From HGM04593 sp045630965 (GTDB lineage: Bacteria; Bacteroidota; Bacteroidia; Bacteroidales; Bacteroidaceae): a stretch of DNA of 64,000 nucleotides. How positions within the stretch are numbered: position 1 is the first letter of the stretch; the number at the start of each line of letters is the position of its first letter. Position numbers and translations under genes: made by a program. Location of the stretch: contig JAZQTU010000005.1 of the NCBI GenBank assembly GCA_045630965.1, positions 34,576-98,575 on the forward strand, written 5' to 3'. Shown here one piece after another: positions 41,590 to 51,842 of the stretch. The notes beneath the pieces are model-generated. The model did not search any database and had not been told where the DNA came from. It saw only the letters and a list, made by a program, of their open reading frames with translations.

Positions 41590-44121
41590 ATGGCAAAGAA
41601 AATATTGTTGTTGCTTTCTTGCGTCTTCTGTTTGCAGCTTGCTGTAGCTCAAAAAATGTCTGATGATCAGATTATGAAATATGTCCTGTCGGAACAGGAA
41701 AAGGGTGTCAGCCAGAATGAGATAGCAAAGCAGCTTCTTCAAAAAGGCGTCACCCCAGCACAACTTCGTGAAATAAAAAAGAAGTATAATGCAGAAAAAA
41801 ACTTGTTGGGCGCAAGTGACCTTCTTGGCTCGGGAAATGAAAGCAATCGTTTACGTGAAAAGAGGGAAGAGACCGAGGAACTTAGACAAAAACGAGATGC
41901 AGGGCTTGTTGTTTCCAATCGTGAAAAATCAAAAAAATATTCCGAAGAGGAGCAACTGAACATGCTTAATGATGAAATGGAGTTTCTTGATATAGATTCA
42001 ATTCAGTACTATAATGATAAATTATCCAGTAAGTCTCAAGTTTTCGGACGTAACATATTCAATAATGAACTGTTGACTTTTGAACCGGCTTATAATATCC
42101 CGACACCAGCTGATTATGTTTTGGGTGCCGGTGATCAGGTGTTTATTGATGTTTGGGGAGCATCGGAGAACCTTGTTGACGCAATTATATCTCCCGATGG
42201 TAAAATAATTGTGGAGGGAGTTGGTCCTTTGCATCTTGCCGGCAAGAGCGTGGAGGCTGCCAATAAATATGTCAACGACGTCCTTTCGACACGTTATGCT
42301 GAATCAAGTATAAGTCTTACTGTAGGACTGGTACGTTCAATTCAGGTACAGGTGCTGGGTGAGGTTGTCGCTCCTGGTAGTTATACTTTGAGCGCTCTTT
42401 CAACAGCGTTCAACGCATTGTATGCAGCAGGAGGTATAACCGATATTGGTACGTTGCGTTCTATCAATGTGTTCCGTAACGGAAAGAGTATTGCAACGAT
42501 AGACGTGTATGATTTTATTTTCAATGGAAACAATACAGGCAATATACGTCTTCAGGATAATGACGTGATTAATGTAGGGGCATATACATCTGTTGTAAAT
42601 ATACAGGGTAAAGTAAAACGTCCGATGAAGTATGAAATGCTGGCCGATGAACCACTTGCAAAACTTCTGAAGTATACCGGTGGCTTTACTGGTGATGCTT
42701 ATGACGAAAAATTACGTGTTGTAAGAAAGAGTGGCAGGGAATATTCTCTTTACACTGTTGATAAAAAGAATATGTCTGCATTTACCTTGTGTGACGGTGA
42801 TTCAGTGCATGTCGATTCTGTAATTCCGCGTTTCTCCAATATGGTTGAAGTAAACGGCGCTGTCTTTTTCCCTGGCCAATACCAGTTTGGTGAAGATGTA
42901 AAGACGCTCAAGGAACTTATTGCTGCTGCAGGTGGTGTCCGTGAGGATGCATTCTTGAACCGTGCAGTTCTGCATCATAGAAATCCTGACAATACGATTG
43001 ATGCAAAATCCATTGACTTGAACGGAATTCTGAATGGAACTGTTGCTGATATTGAGTTGAGGAACAATGATGTGTTGTTTGTACCAAGTGAGACCGAAAT
43101 GAAGGGCGAGCAGACAATTACCGTTTCAGGTGAGGTGCGTTTCCCTGGTGAATACAAGTTTGCAAATAACACCAAGATTGAAGATATCATATTGCAGGCG
43201 GGTGGTTTGACTGACAAGGCTTCTGCAGTGAAGATAGAGGTCTTCCGTCAGTTGTATGATCAGTTTGCCTTGAGTAAGTCTAATGAGATAACCGATGTGT
43301 ATACTTTTGAAGTAAAGAACGGATTTGTCGTTGAAGGCGGTTCTGATTTCGTTTTAGAACCTTACGATGTCGTTTATGTGCGCCGTAATCCTCAGCGCAC
43401 CGACATACAGACTGTAAGAATACAGGGTGCTGTCAATTTTGAGGGTGATTTTGCCATCACGTCAAAGAAATACAGAATCAGTGACTTGTTACAGGCTGCA
43501 GGAGGCTTGATAGAGCAGGCATATATTGACGGAGCATATATATTGCGCAGGATGACTGAAACAGAAAAGACACAGCGCAATACCCTTGCAAAGATTACAC
43601 GCAATTCTCTATATGAGGATATGCTCAAGTCCAATGCGAATATAGATATGAATACATTGGAGACTTTGTCCAACAGCAAGATTAACCTGAATGATTGGTA
43701 CTCTGTACCTGTTGAGTTGGACCGTGTAATAAAGAAGCCCGGTTGTGATGATGACCTGCTGCTCCGTGCCGGTGATGTACTATATATACCTGAATATAAT
43801 TCAACTATAAAGATAAGTGGTGAGGTAGAGTATCCTACAACAATCAACTGGTTCGAAGGAAAGTCGCTTAAATATTATATAAACCAGGCCGGAGGATATA
43901 CATCTGGTGCAAAGAAGAAAAAGGTATACGCTGTGTATATGGATGGCTCGGTTAAGAAACTTTCAAGATTCTCTAAAAAATCCGTCAAACCTGGCTGTGA
44001 GATTGTGGTGCCACGTAAGGCTGTCCGCAAAAGAATGTCAACCGGTGAAATCGTGACAATCAGTACAGGTACCGCTTCTTTGGCAACAATGCTTGTGACT
44101 TTGGTTAATTTGTTGAGGTAA
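41590..44121 (+). CDS. Polysaccharide export protein with repeated SLBB domains (Wza-type)
   Basis: An 843-residue secreted protein with signal peptide (cleavage after AVAQ, about 20), a charged coiled segment (about 80-130), a Poly_export domain (about 165-255, with YVLGAGDQVFIDVWG), then six or so SLBB modules (repeats of VxGxVxxPGxYxF / L-x-x-L-x-x-A-G-G). The C-terminal 20 residues are hydrophobic. It is about twice the length of E. coli Wza, as usual in Bacteroidota. It forms the outer-membrane exit channel for the polymer with Wzz. Confidence 0.92.
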   Translation: MAKKILLLLSCVFCLQLAVAQKMSDDQIMKYVLSEQEKGVSQNEIAKQLLQKGVTPAQLREIKKKYNAEKNLLGASDLLGSGNESNRLREKREETEELRQKRDAGLVVSNREKSKKYSEEEQLNMLNDEMEFLDIDSIQYYNDKLSSKSQVFGRNIFNNELLTFEPAYNIPTPADYVLGAGDQVFIDVWGASENLVDAIISPDGKIIVEGVGPLHLAGKSVEAANKYVNDVLSTRYAESSISLTVGLVRSIQVQVLGEVVAPGSYTLSALSTAFNALYAAGGITDIGTLRSINVFRNGKSIATIDVYDFIFNGNNTGNIRLQDNDVINVGAYTSVVNIQGKVKRPMKYEMLADEPLAKLLKYTGGFTGDAYDEKLRVVRKSGREYSLYTVDKKNMSAFTLCDGDSVHVDSVIPRFSNMVEVNGAVFFPGQYQFGEDVKTLKELIAAAGGVREDAFLNRAVLHHRNPDNTIDAKSIDLNGILNGTVADIELRNNDVLFVPSETEMKGEQTITVSGEVRFPGEYKFANNTKIEDIILQAGGLTDKASAVKIEVFRQLYDQFALSKSNEITDVYTFEVKNGFVVEGGSDFVLEPYDVVYVRRNPQRTDIQTVRIQGAVNFEGDFAITSKKYRISDLLQAAGGLIEQAYIDGAYILRRMTETEKTQRNTLAKITRNSLYEDMLKSNANIDMNTLETLSNSKINLNDWYSVPVELDRVIKKPGCDDDLLLRAGDVLYIPEYNSTIKISGEVEYPTTINWFEGKSLKYYINQAGGYTSGAKKKKVYAVYMDGSVKKLSRFSKKSVKPGCEIVVPRKAVRKRMSTGEIVTISTGTASLATMLVTLVNLLR

Positions 44122-44145
44122 AATTGATTATATAAATAATACAAA

Positions 44146-45204
44146 ATGAATAAAGAATATGATATAGTTGGGCTTGTGCTTTTGCTTTGGAGCAAGCGTA
44201 AGCGTATTATCATAAATTGTTTTATCGGAGGTGTATTGTCAATAATTATAGCCTTCAGTATTCCTAAGGAATATACCTCTACAGTGGTTATGGCGCCCGA
44301 ATCATCTTCAAGTTCCGGCATGTCTGGAAACTTGGGTATGTTGGCTTCAATGGCTGGAGTAAATCTAGGTTCAATGTCGGGTGGCGAAGATGCTTTGTAT
44401 CCAGAATTGTATCCTCAGATTGTATCATCCACTCCATTCTTGTGTGATTTGATGAGTCTGCAGGTCGAAACCAAGGACGGTGAACTTTGTACGACATTGT
44501 ATGACTATCTAGGTAATCATGGAAAGTCGCCGTGGTGGAGTTTGGCTATTGAAACTCCAATCAAAGCAATTAAGAGATGGGTCGGAGCTGAGAAGGAAGA
44601 TACCATAATGCCGGTAAAAGGTACAGAAATGAATATGACCCGTACGCAATATCTGATGTTGCAGTCTCTGAACGATAGGATAGCTGTGAATGTTGATAAA
44701 GGCAATTTTGTCATAACATTGGATATAACTATGCAGGATCCCAAGATCGCTGCTTATGTGGCAAGTATTGTCGCAGACAATTTGCAGGAATATATTGGGG
44801 CTTACCGTTCTGCTAAGGCTCGTAAGGATCTGGCATATACGGAAATGCTATACAATGAGACTCAGGGAAAGTATCATGATGCGCAACGTGCATATGCGGA
44901 ATATGTTGACCAGCATCAAGGAACGATAAGGATGCAACATCAGATAGAGGAGAAGCGCTTGTCCAATGAATTGGATTTGGCATTCAGCGTCTATAATCAG
45001 ATAGCTCAACAGTTAGAGATGGCTCGTGCAAAAGTTGCTGAAAGTACACCTGTATGTGTGGTTATGCAACCGGCAATTATGCCTATAAAGGCATCTTCCC
45101 CTAAAAAAATGATGATGGGATTAATGTTTGTCTTTTTGGCTTTCTTTGGAACTGCGGCTTGGATAATCATAAAGGACCGTATTATCGACGTACGTGAAAT
45201 TTGA
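44146..45204 (+). CDS. Chain-length determinant (Wzz) protein without kinase domain
   Basis: A 352-residue inner-membrane protein with helices at about 25-45 and 322-342. The periplasmic domain includes the Wzz start FSIPKEYTSTVVMAPE and a long coiled coil (about 225-300, QGKYHDAQRAYAEYVDQH...). The C-terminus ends at the second helix with no BY-kinase, so tyrosine kinase control, if any, comes from elsewhere. It sets polymer chain length with Wzy. Confidence 0.9.
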   Translation: MNKEYDIVGLVLLLWSKRKRIIINCFIGGVLSIIIAFSIPKEYTSTVVMAPESSSSSGMSGNLGMLASMAGVNLGSMSGGEDALYPELYPQIVSSTPFLCDLMSLQVETKDGELCTTLYDYLGNHGKSPWWSLAIETPIKAIKRWVGAEKEDTIMPVKGTEMNMTRTQYLMLQSLNDRIAVNVDKGNFVITLDITMQDPKIAAYVASIVADNLQEYIGAYRSAKARKDLAYTEMLYNETQGKYHDAQRAYAEYVDQHQGTIRMQHQIEEKRLSNELDLAFSVYNQIAQQLEMARAKVAESTPVCVVMQPAIMPIKASSPKKMMMGLMFVFLAFFGTAAWIIIKDRIIDVREI

Positions 45205-45222
45205 CAGAGATATTAGTCGGGA

Positions 45223-46461
45223 ATGGGTGGTTTTCTGGACATATTGATACTTTTGTCATTTCTGCTGGAAGTTGCTGTGCTTTTTTATTTGGAACTGAAG
45301 GCTTGGAAAAGCATGTACACGCCATTGGTCTTTCTGATGTTGCCCTATACGGTTGTTCTTTTGATAACAATTGCTATATCAGGTAATTTTGGCTTTGTTG
45401 AATTTTATTATCCGAGCATATTCTTCTGGAGTGTCGGGCTCTTGATATTTGCTATTCCAAGTCTGTTTTTTGCTTATATATTGCAAAAGCATGATAAGAC
45501 ACTCTCTAGTCAGATTGGTGAAAGCCAAATGCCACGATTTTTGGTTTATCTCTCTTTTATTATAATCTTTCTATTTGCTCTGCGCTTGAAATCAATGCTC
45601 GGAGGAGCTTTGATGGTAGGCTCTGACGAATTTGGAGAAGAATTTTGTGGTCGTGGGTTCTGGGGGCATCTTCGAATATTTTTATTACCATTGTTGGCTA
45701 TGGCCATTTATTTTGTAGATAGTAAGAATAAATGGCTTTGGTTTATAATATTACCAATTTTTATAATAGCTTTTCTTTATCAGGTAAAAGGTTGGGTTAT
45801 AATCCCTTGTCTTACAGGTATAATATTGAGGCTCTATTCAGGAAAAACAAAATTGAAGGCTTCTTTAATCTTAACAGTGGTTATTGGAGCTTTGTTGTTT
45901 TTTCTGGGTTCGTATATCTTGATTCTTGTTATAGCCGGCGACAGCGAATTCAATATGGCATTTGTTTCAGCCATATTTGAGCATTTTATCCATTATTTGA
46001 CTAGTGGAACATTAGGATTGAGTGTTGATATGCAACATGGTCTTCCTGATAAAGATGGTTTTGAGATGGTAATCGCTCAATTTATAAATTTAGGGAAGGC
46101 TGTTGTGGGAGATGATGATTTTATAATACCGCTTAATCCCTTATTTTATAATACCGGCGTGAATCTTACCAATGTGCGAACATTATTTGGTACTGTATTT
46201 ATTAATTCCGGCTATTTGATTTTTATGGTATATGTTCTGTTCTTGAGCAGTATGATGTACTTAATGAAATGTGCCACAGTACGTTTTAATAATATATATC
46301 TTTATACAGCATATTTTTTTCAATGTGGATTGCTCTTTATGGGGTGGTTTGACTCATATTTTGCAAGTTTAGCCATGATTGAAGTGCCAATTTTCTCTTT
46401 ACTTTTATTATTAATGGACAAGATGATTGGTTCTAAGAATATTAAGAGAGAACTTGAATAA
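45223..46461 (+). CDS. O-antigen/capsule polymerase (Wzy-like)
   Basis: A 412-residue very hydrophobic protein with about ten to eleven membrane segments and a large periplasmic loop (about 265-320). Wzy proteins share little sequence, so the call rests on topology and position between Wzz and Wzx. It should polymerise lipid-linked repeat units in the periplasm. The region is AT-rich, as usual in capsule loci. Confidence 0.75.
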   Translation: MGGFLDILILLSFLLEVAVLFYLELKAWKSMYTPLVFLMLPYTVVLLITIAISGNFGFVEFYYPSIFFWSVGLLIFAIPSLFFAYILQKHDKTLSSQIGESQMPRFLVYLSFIIIFLFALRLKSMLGGALMVGSDEFGEEFCGRGFWGHLRIFLLPLLAMAIYFVDSKNKWLWFIILPIFIIAFLYQVKGWVIIPCLTGIILRLYSGKTKLKASLILTVVIGALLFFLGSYILILVIAGDSEFNMAFVSAIFEHFIHYLTSGTLGLSVDMQHGLPDKDGFEMVIAQFINLGKAVVGDDDFIIPLNPLFYNTGVNLTNVRTLFGTVFINSGYLIFMVYVLFLSSMMYLMKCATVRFNNIYLYTAYFFQCGLLFMGWFDSYFASLAMIEVPIFSLLLLLMDKMIGSKNIKRELE

Positions 46462-46472
46462 GAGACAATGTC

Positions 46473-47723
46473 ATGAATGATAATAGAAATAAGCGCTTGA
46501 TTGAAAACTTCTTTTCACTATCCATACTAAATGGCTTGAATGTGTTGTTGCCATTGGTGACATTGCCATATATATTGCATGTGGTGGGCAAGGCCAATTA
46601 TGGTGCTTATTCCTACGTTTTTGTCATTGTACAATATGTCATTTTGTTCAGTACATATGGTTTTAATTTTTCGGCGACAAAACAGATTTCTCAAAATCGT
46701 GATGACAAGGAGGCTGTTCTTCGCATATATAATTCCGTAACGGCATGTAAGAGTCTGATTGCTGTGTGTGTGTCATTACTGCTTCTTTTGTTCTCTCGCT
46801 GGGTTTTCAGGGATGAAACAGGTCTATGGATGTTTCTACTGGGATCCGGTATGATACTGGGAGATATTTTCACTCCTGTATGGCTTTTCCAGGGAATGGA
46901 GAAAATGAAGTATATGACCATTGTAAACGCCTCATCCAAAGTTCTGTTTACTATACTGATATTTATAATGGTGCGTAAACGTGAAGATTATGATATACTC
47001 ATATTGCTTAATTCTTGCGGATATTTGTTGGCGGGAGCGCTTAGCTTAATATTGGTATACCGTCAGTTCCATCTTCGTTTGTGCCGTACAACCTGGAATG
47101 ATGTGTTTAGTCAATTGAAAGAGGGTAGTGCTGTCTTCGGTTCAACATTTGGAATAAATCTTTATCGCAATGCCAATATAATTATTCTCAAACAGTTCGT
47201 GTCCGATGACATTGTTGGTCTATATTCAGCTGCCGAAAAGGTGATAAAAGGTTTTCAGTCACTTATCTCTCCAGCAGCTCAAGCGTTGTTTCCACATTTG
47301 AGCTTGCGTTTCAAAGGACGCCACATACAAGAGAATGTACGTCTGTTGCGTAAAATATCTTGGTCTTTTGCAACTGTAGTTATGATTGTTACGGTTGCTG
47401 TGTATATTTTTGCACCATTTATTTCTGATATACTATGCGGAAAAGAGTTTGTTGCTTGTGTGCCACTTATCCGTATAATGACCTTGGTTATATTCTTTGG
47501 TGAAATTAATTATTTGGTTGGTATAGTGGGATTAATAAATATGAACGGGCAACAATATTTTTTCCGTTCTGTATTGATAACAGGGTTATTCAGTGTTGCG
47601 TTCATGTTGTTGTTGGCACCGTCATATGGTGCTTTGGCGGCAGTATGGGCGATGTCTTTATCAGAAATATTGTTGTTTATTTTATGCTTGTTTAGTATTT
47701 ATCAAATAAAGAAACGTGTATGA
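46473..47723 (+). CDS. Polysaccharide flippase (Wzx, MOP/MATE-like)
   Basis: A 416-residue protein with about twelve membrane helices and the polysaccharide-biosynthesis signature at the N-terminus (NFFSLSILNGLNVLLPLVTLPYI). It moves lipid-linked repeat units across the inner membrane. It is 11 bp past wzy and overlaps the next glycosyltransferase gene by 4 bp. Confidence 0.92.
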   Translation: MNDNRNKRLIENFFSLSILNGLNVLLPLVTLPYILHVVGKANYGAYSYVFVIVQYVILFSTYGFNFSATKQISQNRDDKEAVLRIYNSVTACKSLIAVCVSLLLLLFSRWVFRDETGLWMFLLGSGMILGDIFTPVWLFQGMEKMKYMTIVNASSKVLFTILIFIMVRKREDYDILILLNSCGYLLAGALSLILVYRQFHLRLCRTTWNDVFSQLKEGSAVFGSTFGINLYRNANIIILKQFVSDDIVGLYSAAEKVIKGFQSLISPAAQALFPHLSLRFKGRHIQENVRLLRKISWSFATVVMIVTVAVYIFAPFISDILCGKEFVACVPLIRIMTLVIFFGEINYLVGIVGLINMNGQQYFFRSVLITGLFSVAFMLLLAPSYGALAAVWAMSLSEILLFILCLFSIYQIKKRV

Positions 47724-48664
47724 CAGCTATTCTTGTATTGAATTGGAATGGGGCCGATGATACGATTGCTTGTTTGCAGTCATTGTCTTGTGCTGAAGGA
47801 GAATTCTGTGTATATGTAATAGACAATGGCTCTACAGATGATTCTGTTGTGCGTATCCAATCATGGATTGATGCACAGACGGTTTTGAATGCTTCTGTAA
47901 TAGCTTTGGATAGGAACTACGGATTTGCACGTGGTAATAATGAGGGGCTGGTGGCTATCCGTGACCACAAGTTTGACAGTTATCTGTTGCTAAACAATGA
48001 CACGGAGGTTATGCCCGACTTTCTCGTACGTTTGACAGAATTTTCGTCTCGTAATCCGGAATATCGTGTGCTGACCCCAAAAATTAATTATTATTTTGAT
48101 AAGAATAAAGTTTGGAATTGTGGTGGCCGCCGTTTTCTTGGTTTCCGTAAATATTTTTATGCAGGACAGACCGATGACGTGGTACGTAAAGTGGAAAAAT
48201 TGGACATAACTTATGTAACAGGATGTGCATTGTTCTTCTATCCGGAATTATTGAATGATGAAGGTCGTCTGCTTACCGAGCGCTTTTTCTTCGGCGAAGA
48301 GGATTTTGAATTTTCTATCCGAATGAAAAAGAGTGGTGTAAAGATGGCATGTGTGATGGATTCTCTGATTTATCATAAAGTGAATGCATCAACTGTGAAG
48401 ACGAGTGCTGTTGGTAAATTATATATGCATTTTCTTAATAGATATATTGATGTCCGTTTGTCATCTTCATCATTTGTATATTTTTGCTGGGTTGTAGTAA
48501 ACTACCCTCTTATATTAAGACATTTCCGTAAAGCTTTGAATTCTTGGCATGATGCATATAAATATGTCAATAGATTGATGAATGAAGTGAAGACAAAAGA
48601 TTCCGTGACATATGATGATTTCCGCAGTCTGATATTGGATAATACTTACTTTAACAATAAATGA
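47720..48664 (+). CDS. Glycosyltransferase family 2
   Basis: A 314-residue GT-A enzyme. Motifs: ILVLNWNGADDTIACLQSL (about 4-22), DNGSTDDSV, the LLNNDTEVMPDF metal motif (about 93-104), and EEDFEFSIRMKKSG (about 194-207) near the catalytic base. It resembles rhamnosyltransferase-type GT2 enzymes. Coupled to wzx by an ATGA overlap. Confidence 0.92.
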   Translation: MTAILVLNWNGADDTIACLQSLSCAEGEFCVYVIDNGSTDDSVVRIQSWIDAQTVLNASVIALDRNYGFARGNNEGLVAIRDHKFDSYLLLNNDTEVMPDFLVRLTEFSSRNPEYRVLTPKINYYFDKNKVWNCGGRRFLGFRKYFYAGQTDDVVRKVEKLDITYVTGCALFFYPELLNDEGRLLTERFFFGEEDFEFSIRMKKSGVKMACVMDSLIYHKVNASTVKTSAVGKLYMHFLNRYIDVRLSSSSFVYFCWVVVNYPLILRHFRKALNSWHDAYKYVNRLMNEVKTKDSVTYDDFRSLILDNTYFNNK

Positions 48665-48671
48665 AACAAAA

Positions 48672-50258
48672 ATGGATGTTGTTAAGTATTTTCATACTAT
48701 TCGTTACTTGACATCTGTTCAGTTGTTTTTTCAACTGTATTATAAAGTGCGTGCATATGCTCGCAGATCAATGGGTATTAAACCGGAATTCAAGAAGTAT
48801 AAAGAGGGGGCTAAGTTGAATGTTGAGACTCCATGGATTCCTAAAAATGTTTCATATAAGGGAAACAATACTTTTGAATTCATTAATGTAGAACATCAGT
48901 TTTCAGGTAGCTGGGACAGTTCCAAATATAGCAGTCTTTGGCGATATAACCTGAATTATATGGATTTCCTTTTACAACCCTCAATGACTTTTGATGAGGG
49001 AAGTGAATGGATAAATTGCTATATAGATTCAATGAGGAATAATCATATTGCAACAGATCCATATCCGATTTCTTTGCGTGGTATCAATTGGATAAAATTC
49101 GTGTCAAAACATTATGAATCATTCTCTAAAAAACAGTTGAAACGCATTGATACCGCTCTTTATTCGCAATATCTTATATTATTGCATAGTACGGAGAAGC
49201 ATTTGATGGCCAACCACTATTTGGAAAATGGTTTCTCTCTATTGTTCGCTGCAATGTATTTTAATGATAAGTCTTTCTTTAAGGTTGCAGATAAAATTAT
49301 ACGTACTCAGCTAGAAGAACAAATATTGTCAGATGGCGCACATTTTGAGTTAAGCCCAATGTATCATTGTGTAATTCTGGAACGTTTGTTGGATTGTTAT
49401 AATATTATAAAACCTGTTAGGAATTATAAATTAAATAAATTTATACTACAGAAAATAAGGCTGATGTTGGGTTGGCTTCAAACAATAGTCTTGCAGGATG
49501 GTAATATCCCATTATTCAATGATGCTGCTTTTGAAATTTCACCATTGCCAAAAGAAATATTTGCTTATGCCCGTTCTTTGGATATAGAGTGGGAACCGGT
49601 ATGTTTAGGAGAATGTGGTTATCGAAAGTGGAATTCTGGTGACTGCGAGGTAGTGGTTGACATAGCGGCATTGGGCCCGTCATATAATCTCGGACATAGT
49701 CATGCTGATACGTTCAATTTTATAATGAATGTAAATGGTAATGCCTTTATTGTTGACTCGGGCACATCTACTTATACAGCTGGTGAACGCCGTGATTATG
49801 AACGTTCAACAGAAGCGCACAATACAGTTACTGTTGCCAATAAGAACAGCAGTCAGGTCTGGGGAGCATTCCGTTGCGCCAAACGGGCTTTTGTGACACT
49901 TCTTGAGGATACAGCGTATAGAGTGAAAGCTTCCCATGATGGCTATTCTTCTTTGGGCGTAAATTGTGTACGGGAATATAAATTCGTGAACAACTTGTTG
50001 AAAATAGTTGATATACTTGAATCTGATTGTGATGTAGATGCTGTTGCACGATTTCATTTGGCACCTGATGTGAATGTTTTTTCTGTCGATAAGGAAAAGG
50101 TTGTTACATCGCTGGGAACTTTCTGTTTTAATGGAGCCTTGTCTATAGTTGTGGAGCCTGTCGATGTGGCATTTTCTTACAATATATTACAAAAGACACG
50201 ACGTATTTCTGTATCATTTAGAAACAAATTGACTACATCTGTTTTACCTATAAAATAA
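48672..50258 (+). CDS. Heparinase II/III family protein (polysaccharide lyase-like)
   Basis: A 528-residue protein with no signal peptide. Residues about 60-320 form the (alpha/alpha) barrel; the C-terminal beta-sandwich has the family signature LGHSHADTFNFIM (about 340), VDSGTSTYTAGE, then ERSTEAHNTVTV. Known members cleave uronic-acid polysaccharides by beta-elimination. Lack of a signal peptide inside a synthesis locus suggests action on a cytosolic or membrane intermediate, or a non-lyase role. A UDP-ManNAc dehydrogenase at 55179 would provide uronic acid for the polymer. Confidence 0.85.
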   Translation: MDVVKYFHTIRYLTSVQLFFQLYYKVRAYARRSMGIKPEFKKYKEGAKLNVETPWIPKNVSYKGNNTFEFINVEHQFSGSWDSSKYSSLWRYNLNYMDFLLQPSMTFDEGSEWINCYIDSMRNNHIATDPYPISLRGINWIKFVSKHYESFSKKQLKRIDTALYSQYLILLHSTEKHLMANHYLENGFSLLFAAMYFNDKSFFKVADKIIRTQLEEQILSDGAHFELSPMYHCVILERLLDCYNIIKPVRNYKLNKFILQKIRLMLGWLQTIVLQDGNIPLFNDAAFEISPLPKEIFAYARSLDIEWEPVCLGECGYRKWNSGDCEVVVDIAALGPSYNLGHSHADTFNFIMNVNGNAFIVDSGTSTYTAGERRDYERSTEAHNTVTVANKNSSQVWGAFRCAKRAFVTLLEDTAYRVKASHDGYSSLGVNCVREYKFVNNLLKIVDILESDCDVDAVARFHLAPDVNVFSVDKEKVVTSLGTFCFNGALSIVVEPVDVAFSYNILQKTRRISVSFRNKLTTSVLPIK

Positions 50259-50267
50259 TTATTGATT

Positions 50268-51368
50268 ATGAAAATACTGTTATGTTCTCCATATGAGCCA
50301 GTCATAAAAGAAAATGCTGGAGGTATTGCGATGTGGGCAAAGCATTTGATTGACTATTACAAGAATGTAAAAAAAGATGTAGATATAGAGGTTCTGCCAT
50401 ATAATCGTTCTATATATGTACACAACGGACTGAACAAATTTGTCAGGCTGTATAAAGGTATTATGGACTACGTCGCTCTTATTCGTAAAACAAAAAAACG
50501 AATAAAACAGGAGCGCTTTGACGTACTTCATCTCTGTTCGAGTGCTCTTCTGAGTCTCGTTCGTGATTATTACGTAATGCGTATGGCGCGTCGTAATGGT
50601 GTAGCTGGTGTATTACATTTTCATTGTGGACGTATTCCTAAAATTGCCGAAAAAGGCGGTTGGCGTTGGGCCGTTTTGAAGAAAGCTGTAGAGAATGCCA
50701 AAGCCGTTGTTGTTTTGGATGATGAATCGTATAATGTTTTGATATCACATGGCTTTAATAAAGTCTATAAAGTACCAAATCCTCTTTCGGATGAAATGTT
50801 ACAGAAAATAGAGACAATGAGAACTGGAATAAAGCGGGTTCCTTGTCGACTAGTTTTCGTGGGACATGTAATTCCTAGTAAAGGCGTTTTTGAACTTGTT
50901 CGGGCATGTACGGAAATTAATAATGTTGAATTGATATTGGTTGGTCGCGTTGAGGAAGCCGTGAAAATGGAACTTCTCAGTATTGCTTCTGCAAGAAAAG
51001 GTGAGTGGATGCAGCTATATGGCGAACGCGGACATGATGATGTGTTATCCGAGATGCTCTCTTCTGATTTATTTGTTTTCCCTTCATATACAGAAGGTTT
51101 TCCTAATGTAATTCTTGAGGCAATGGCATGTGGAATACCAATAATTGCAAGTGAAGTTGGTGCAATTCCGGAAATGCTTGATAACGGAAAGTGTGGAATT
51201 CTAATACAGCCACAGGATGTAATGTCTGTCAAGAATGCTGTAGAGGCCTTGGTTAATGACGAAGAACGTAAAGCCCTATTGTCAAAATGCTCCAAAGAGC
51301 GAGTTGTAAGGGAGTATGGTATTTCATCAGTTTGGATGCAACTGCAGACAGTCTGGAGAAATGCATGA
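50268..51368 (+). CDS. Glycosyltransferase family 4
   Basis: A 366-residue GT-B enzyme starting at the ATG 50268. The N-domain opens with LLCSPYEPVIKENAGGIAMW; the C-domain has LVFVGHVIPSKGVFELVRA (about 199-217), the sugar-nucleotide site VFPSYTEGFPNVILEAMACG (about 267-286) with the E-x7-E motif, and ASEVGAIPEML. It adds one sugar to the growing repeat unit. Confidence 0.92.
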   Translation: MKILLCSPYEPVIKENAGGIAMWAKHLIDYYKNVKKDVDIEVLPYNRSIYVHNGLNKFVRLYKGIMDYVALIRKTKKRIKQERFDVLHLCSSALLSLVRDYYVMRMARRNGVAGVLHFHCGRIPKIAEKGGWRWAVLKKAVENAKAVVVLDDESYNVLISHGFNKVYKVPNPLSDEMLQKIETMRTGIKRVPCRLVFVGHVIPSKGVFELVRACTEINNVELILVGRVEEAVKMELLSIASARKGEWMQLYGERGHDDVLSEMLSSDLFVFPSYTEGFPNVILEAMACGIPIIASEVGAIPEMLDNGKCGILIQPQDVMSVKNAVEALVNDEERKALLSKCSKERVVREYGISSVWMQLQTVWRNA

Positions 51369-51395
51369 TACTGTGCGTTGCTGTAGATTCGTTTT

Positions 51396-51842
51396 TTAGT
51401 ATTTTCTAAACACAATCCGTGCCTTTTCTGAATTAAGAATCAAGGATTTGCTGTCTAGATTTTCTACATGGAAAATACTGTATGTTGAATATATACCGAA
51501 CTTTTCCAGTTTAGGTAGTGGAGACGGTTTTCCGTTCTTGTCTAAATAAATACGAAACTCAGTCATTGCAATCTGTCCATCTTCATGGCTGAAGTATGCA
51601 ATGTGGTTTTCTTTCATCTGTCCTTTGGGCATTTCTGGTGAAACGTATGACAACATAACTAACTCGCGCTGGAATGAATAGTAGATATCTCCATTGCAGT
51701 TTGTAGTTTCTCCTGTTTCTCTGTTTTCTATGCTCTGCACTTGCCAGAAACCGTCCAGGTCGCCATGAATCTGATAGCTCTCGCATGATGCAATCATGGT
51801 AATGAGAAGTGTTGTCAAGAATTTGTATAATAAATTTTTCAT
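51396..51842 (-). CDS. Small lipoprotein with lipocalin-like domain
   Basis: A 148-residue lipoprotein with lipobox MIASC (Cys about 20). The body (LDGFWQVQSIENRETGET..., DIYYSFQRELVMLSY) has the strand pattern of lipocalin-like Bacteroidota proteins. The ATG at 51842 overlaps the wzi stop by 4 bp (ATGA), so it is cotranslated with wzi. An outer-membrane partner for Wzi is possible. Confidence 0.72.
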   Translation of the reverse strand: MKNLLYKFLTTLLITMIASCESYQIHGDLDGFWQVQSIENRETGETTNCNGDIYYSFQRELVMLSYVSPEMPKGQMKENHIAYFSHEDGQIAMTEFRIYLDKNGKPSPLPKLEKFGIYSTYSIFHVENLDSKSLILNSEKARIVFRKY

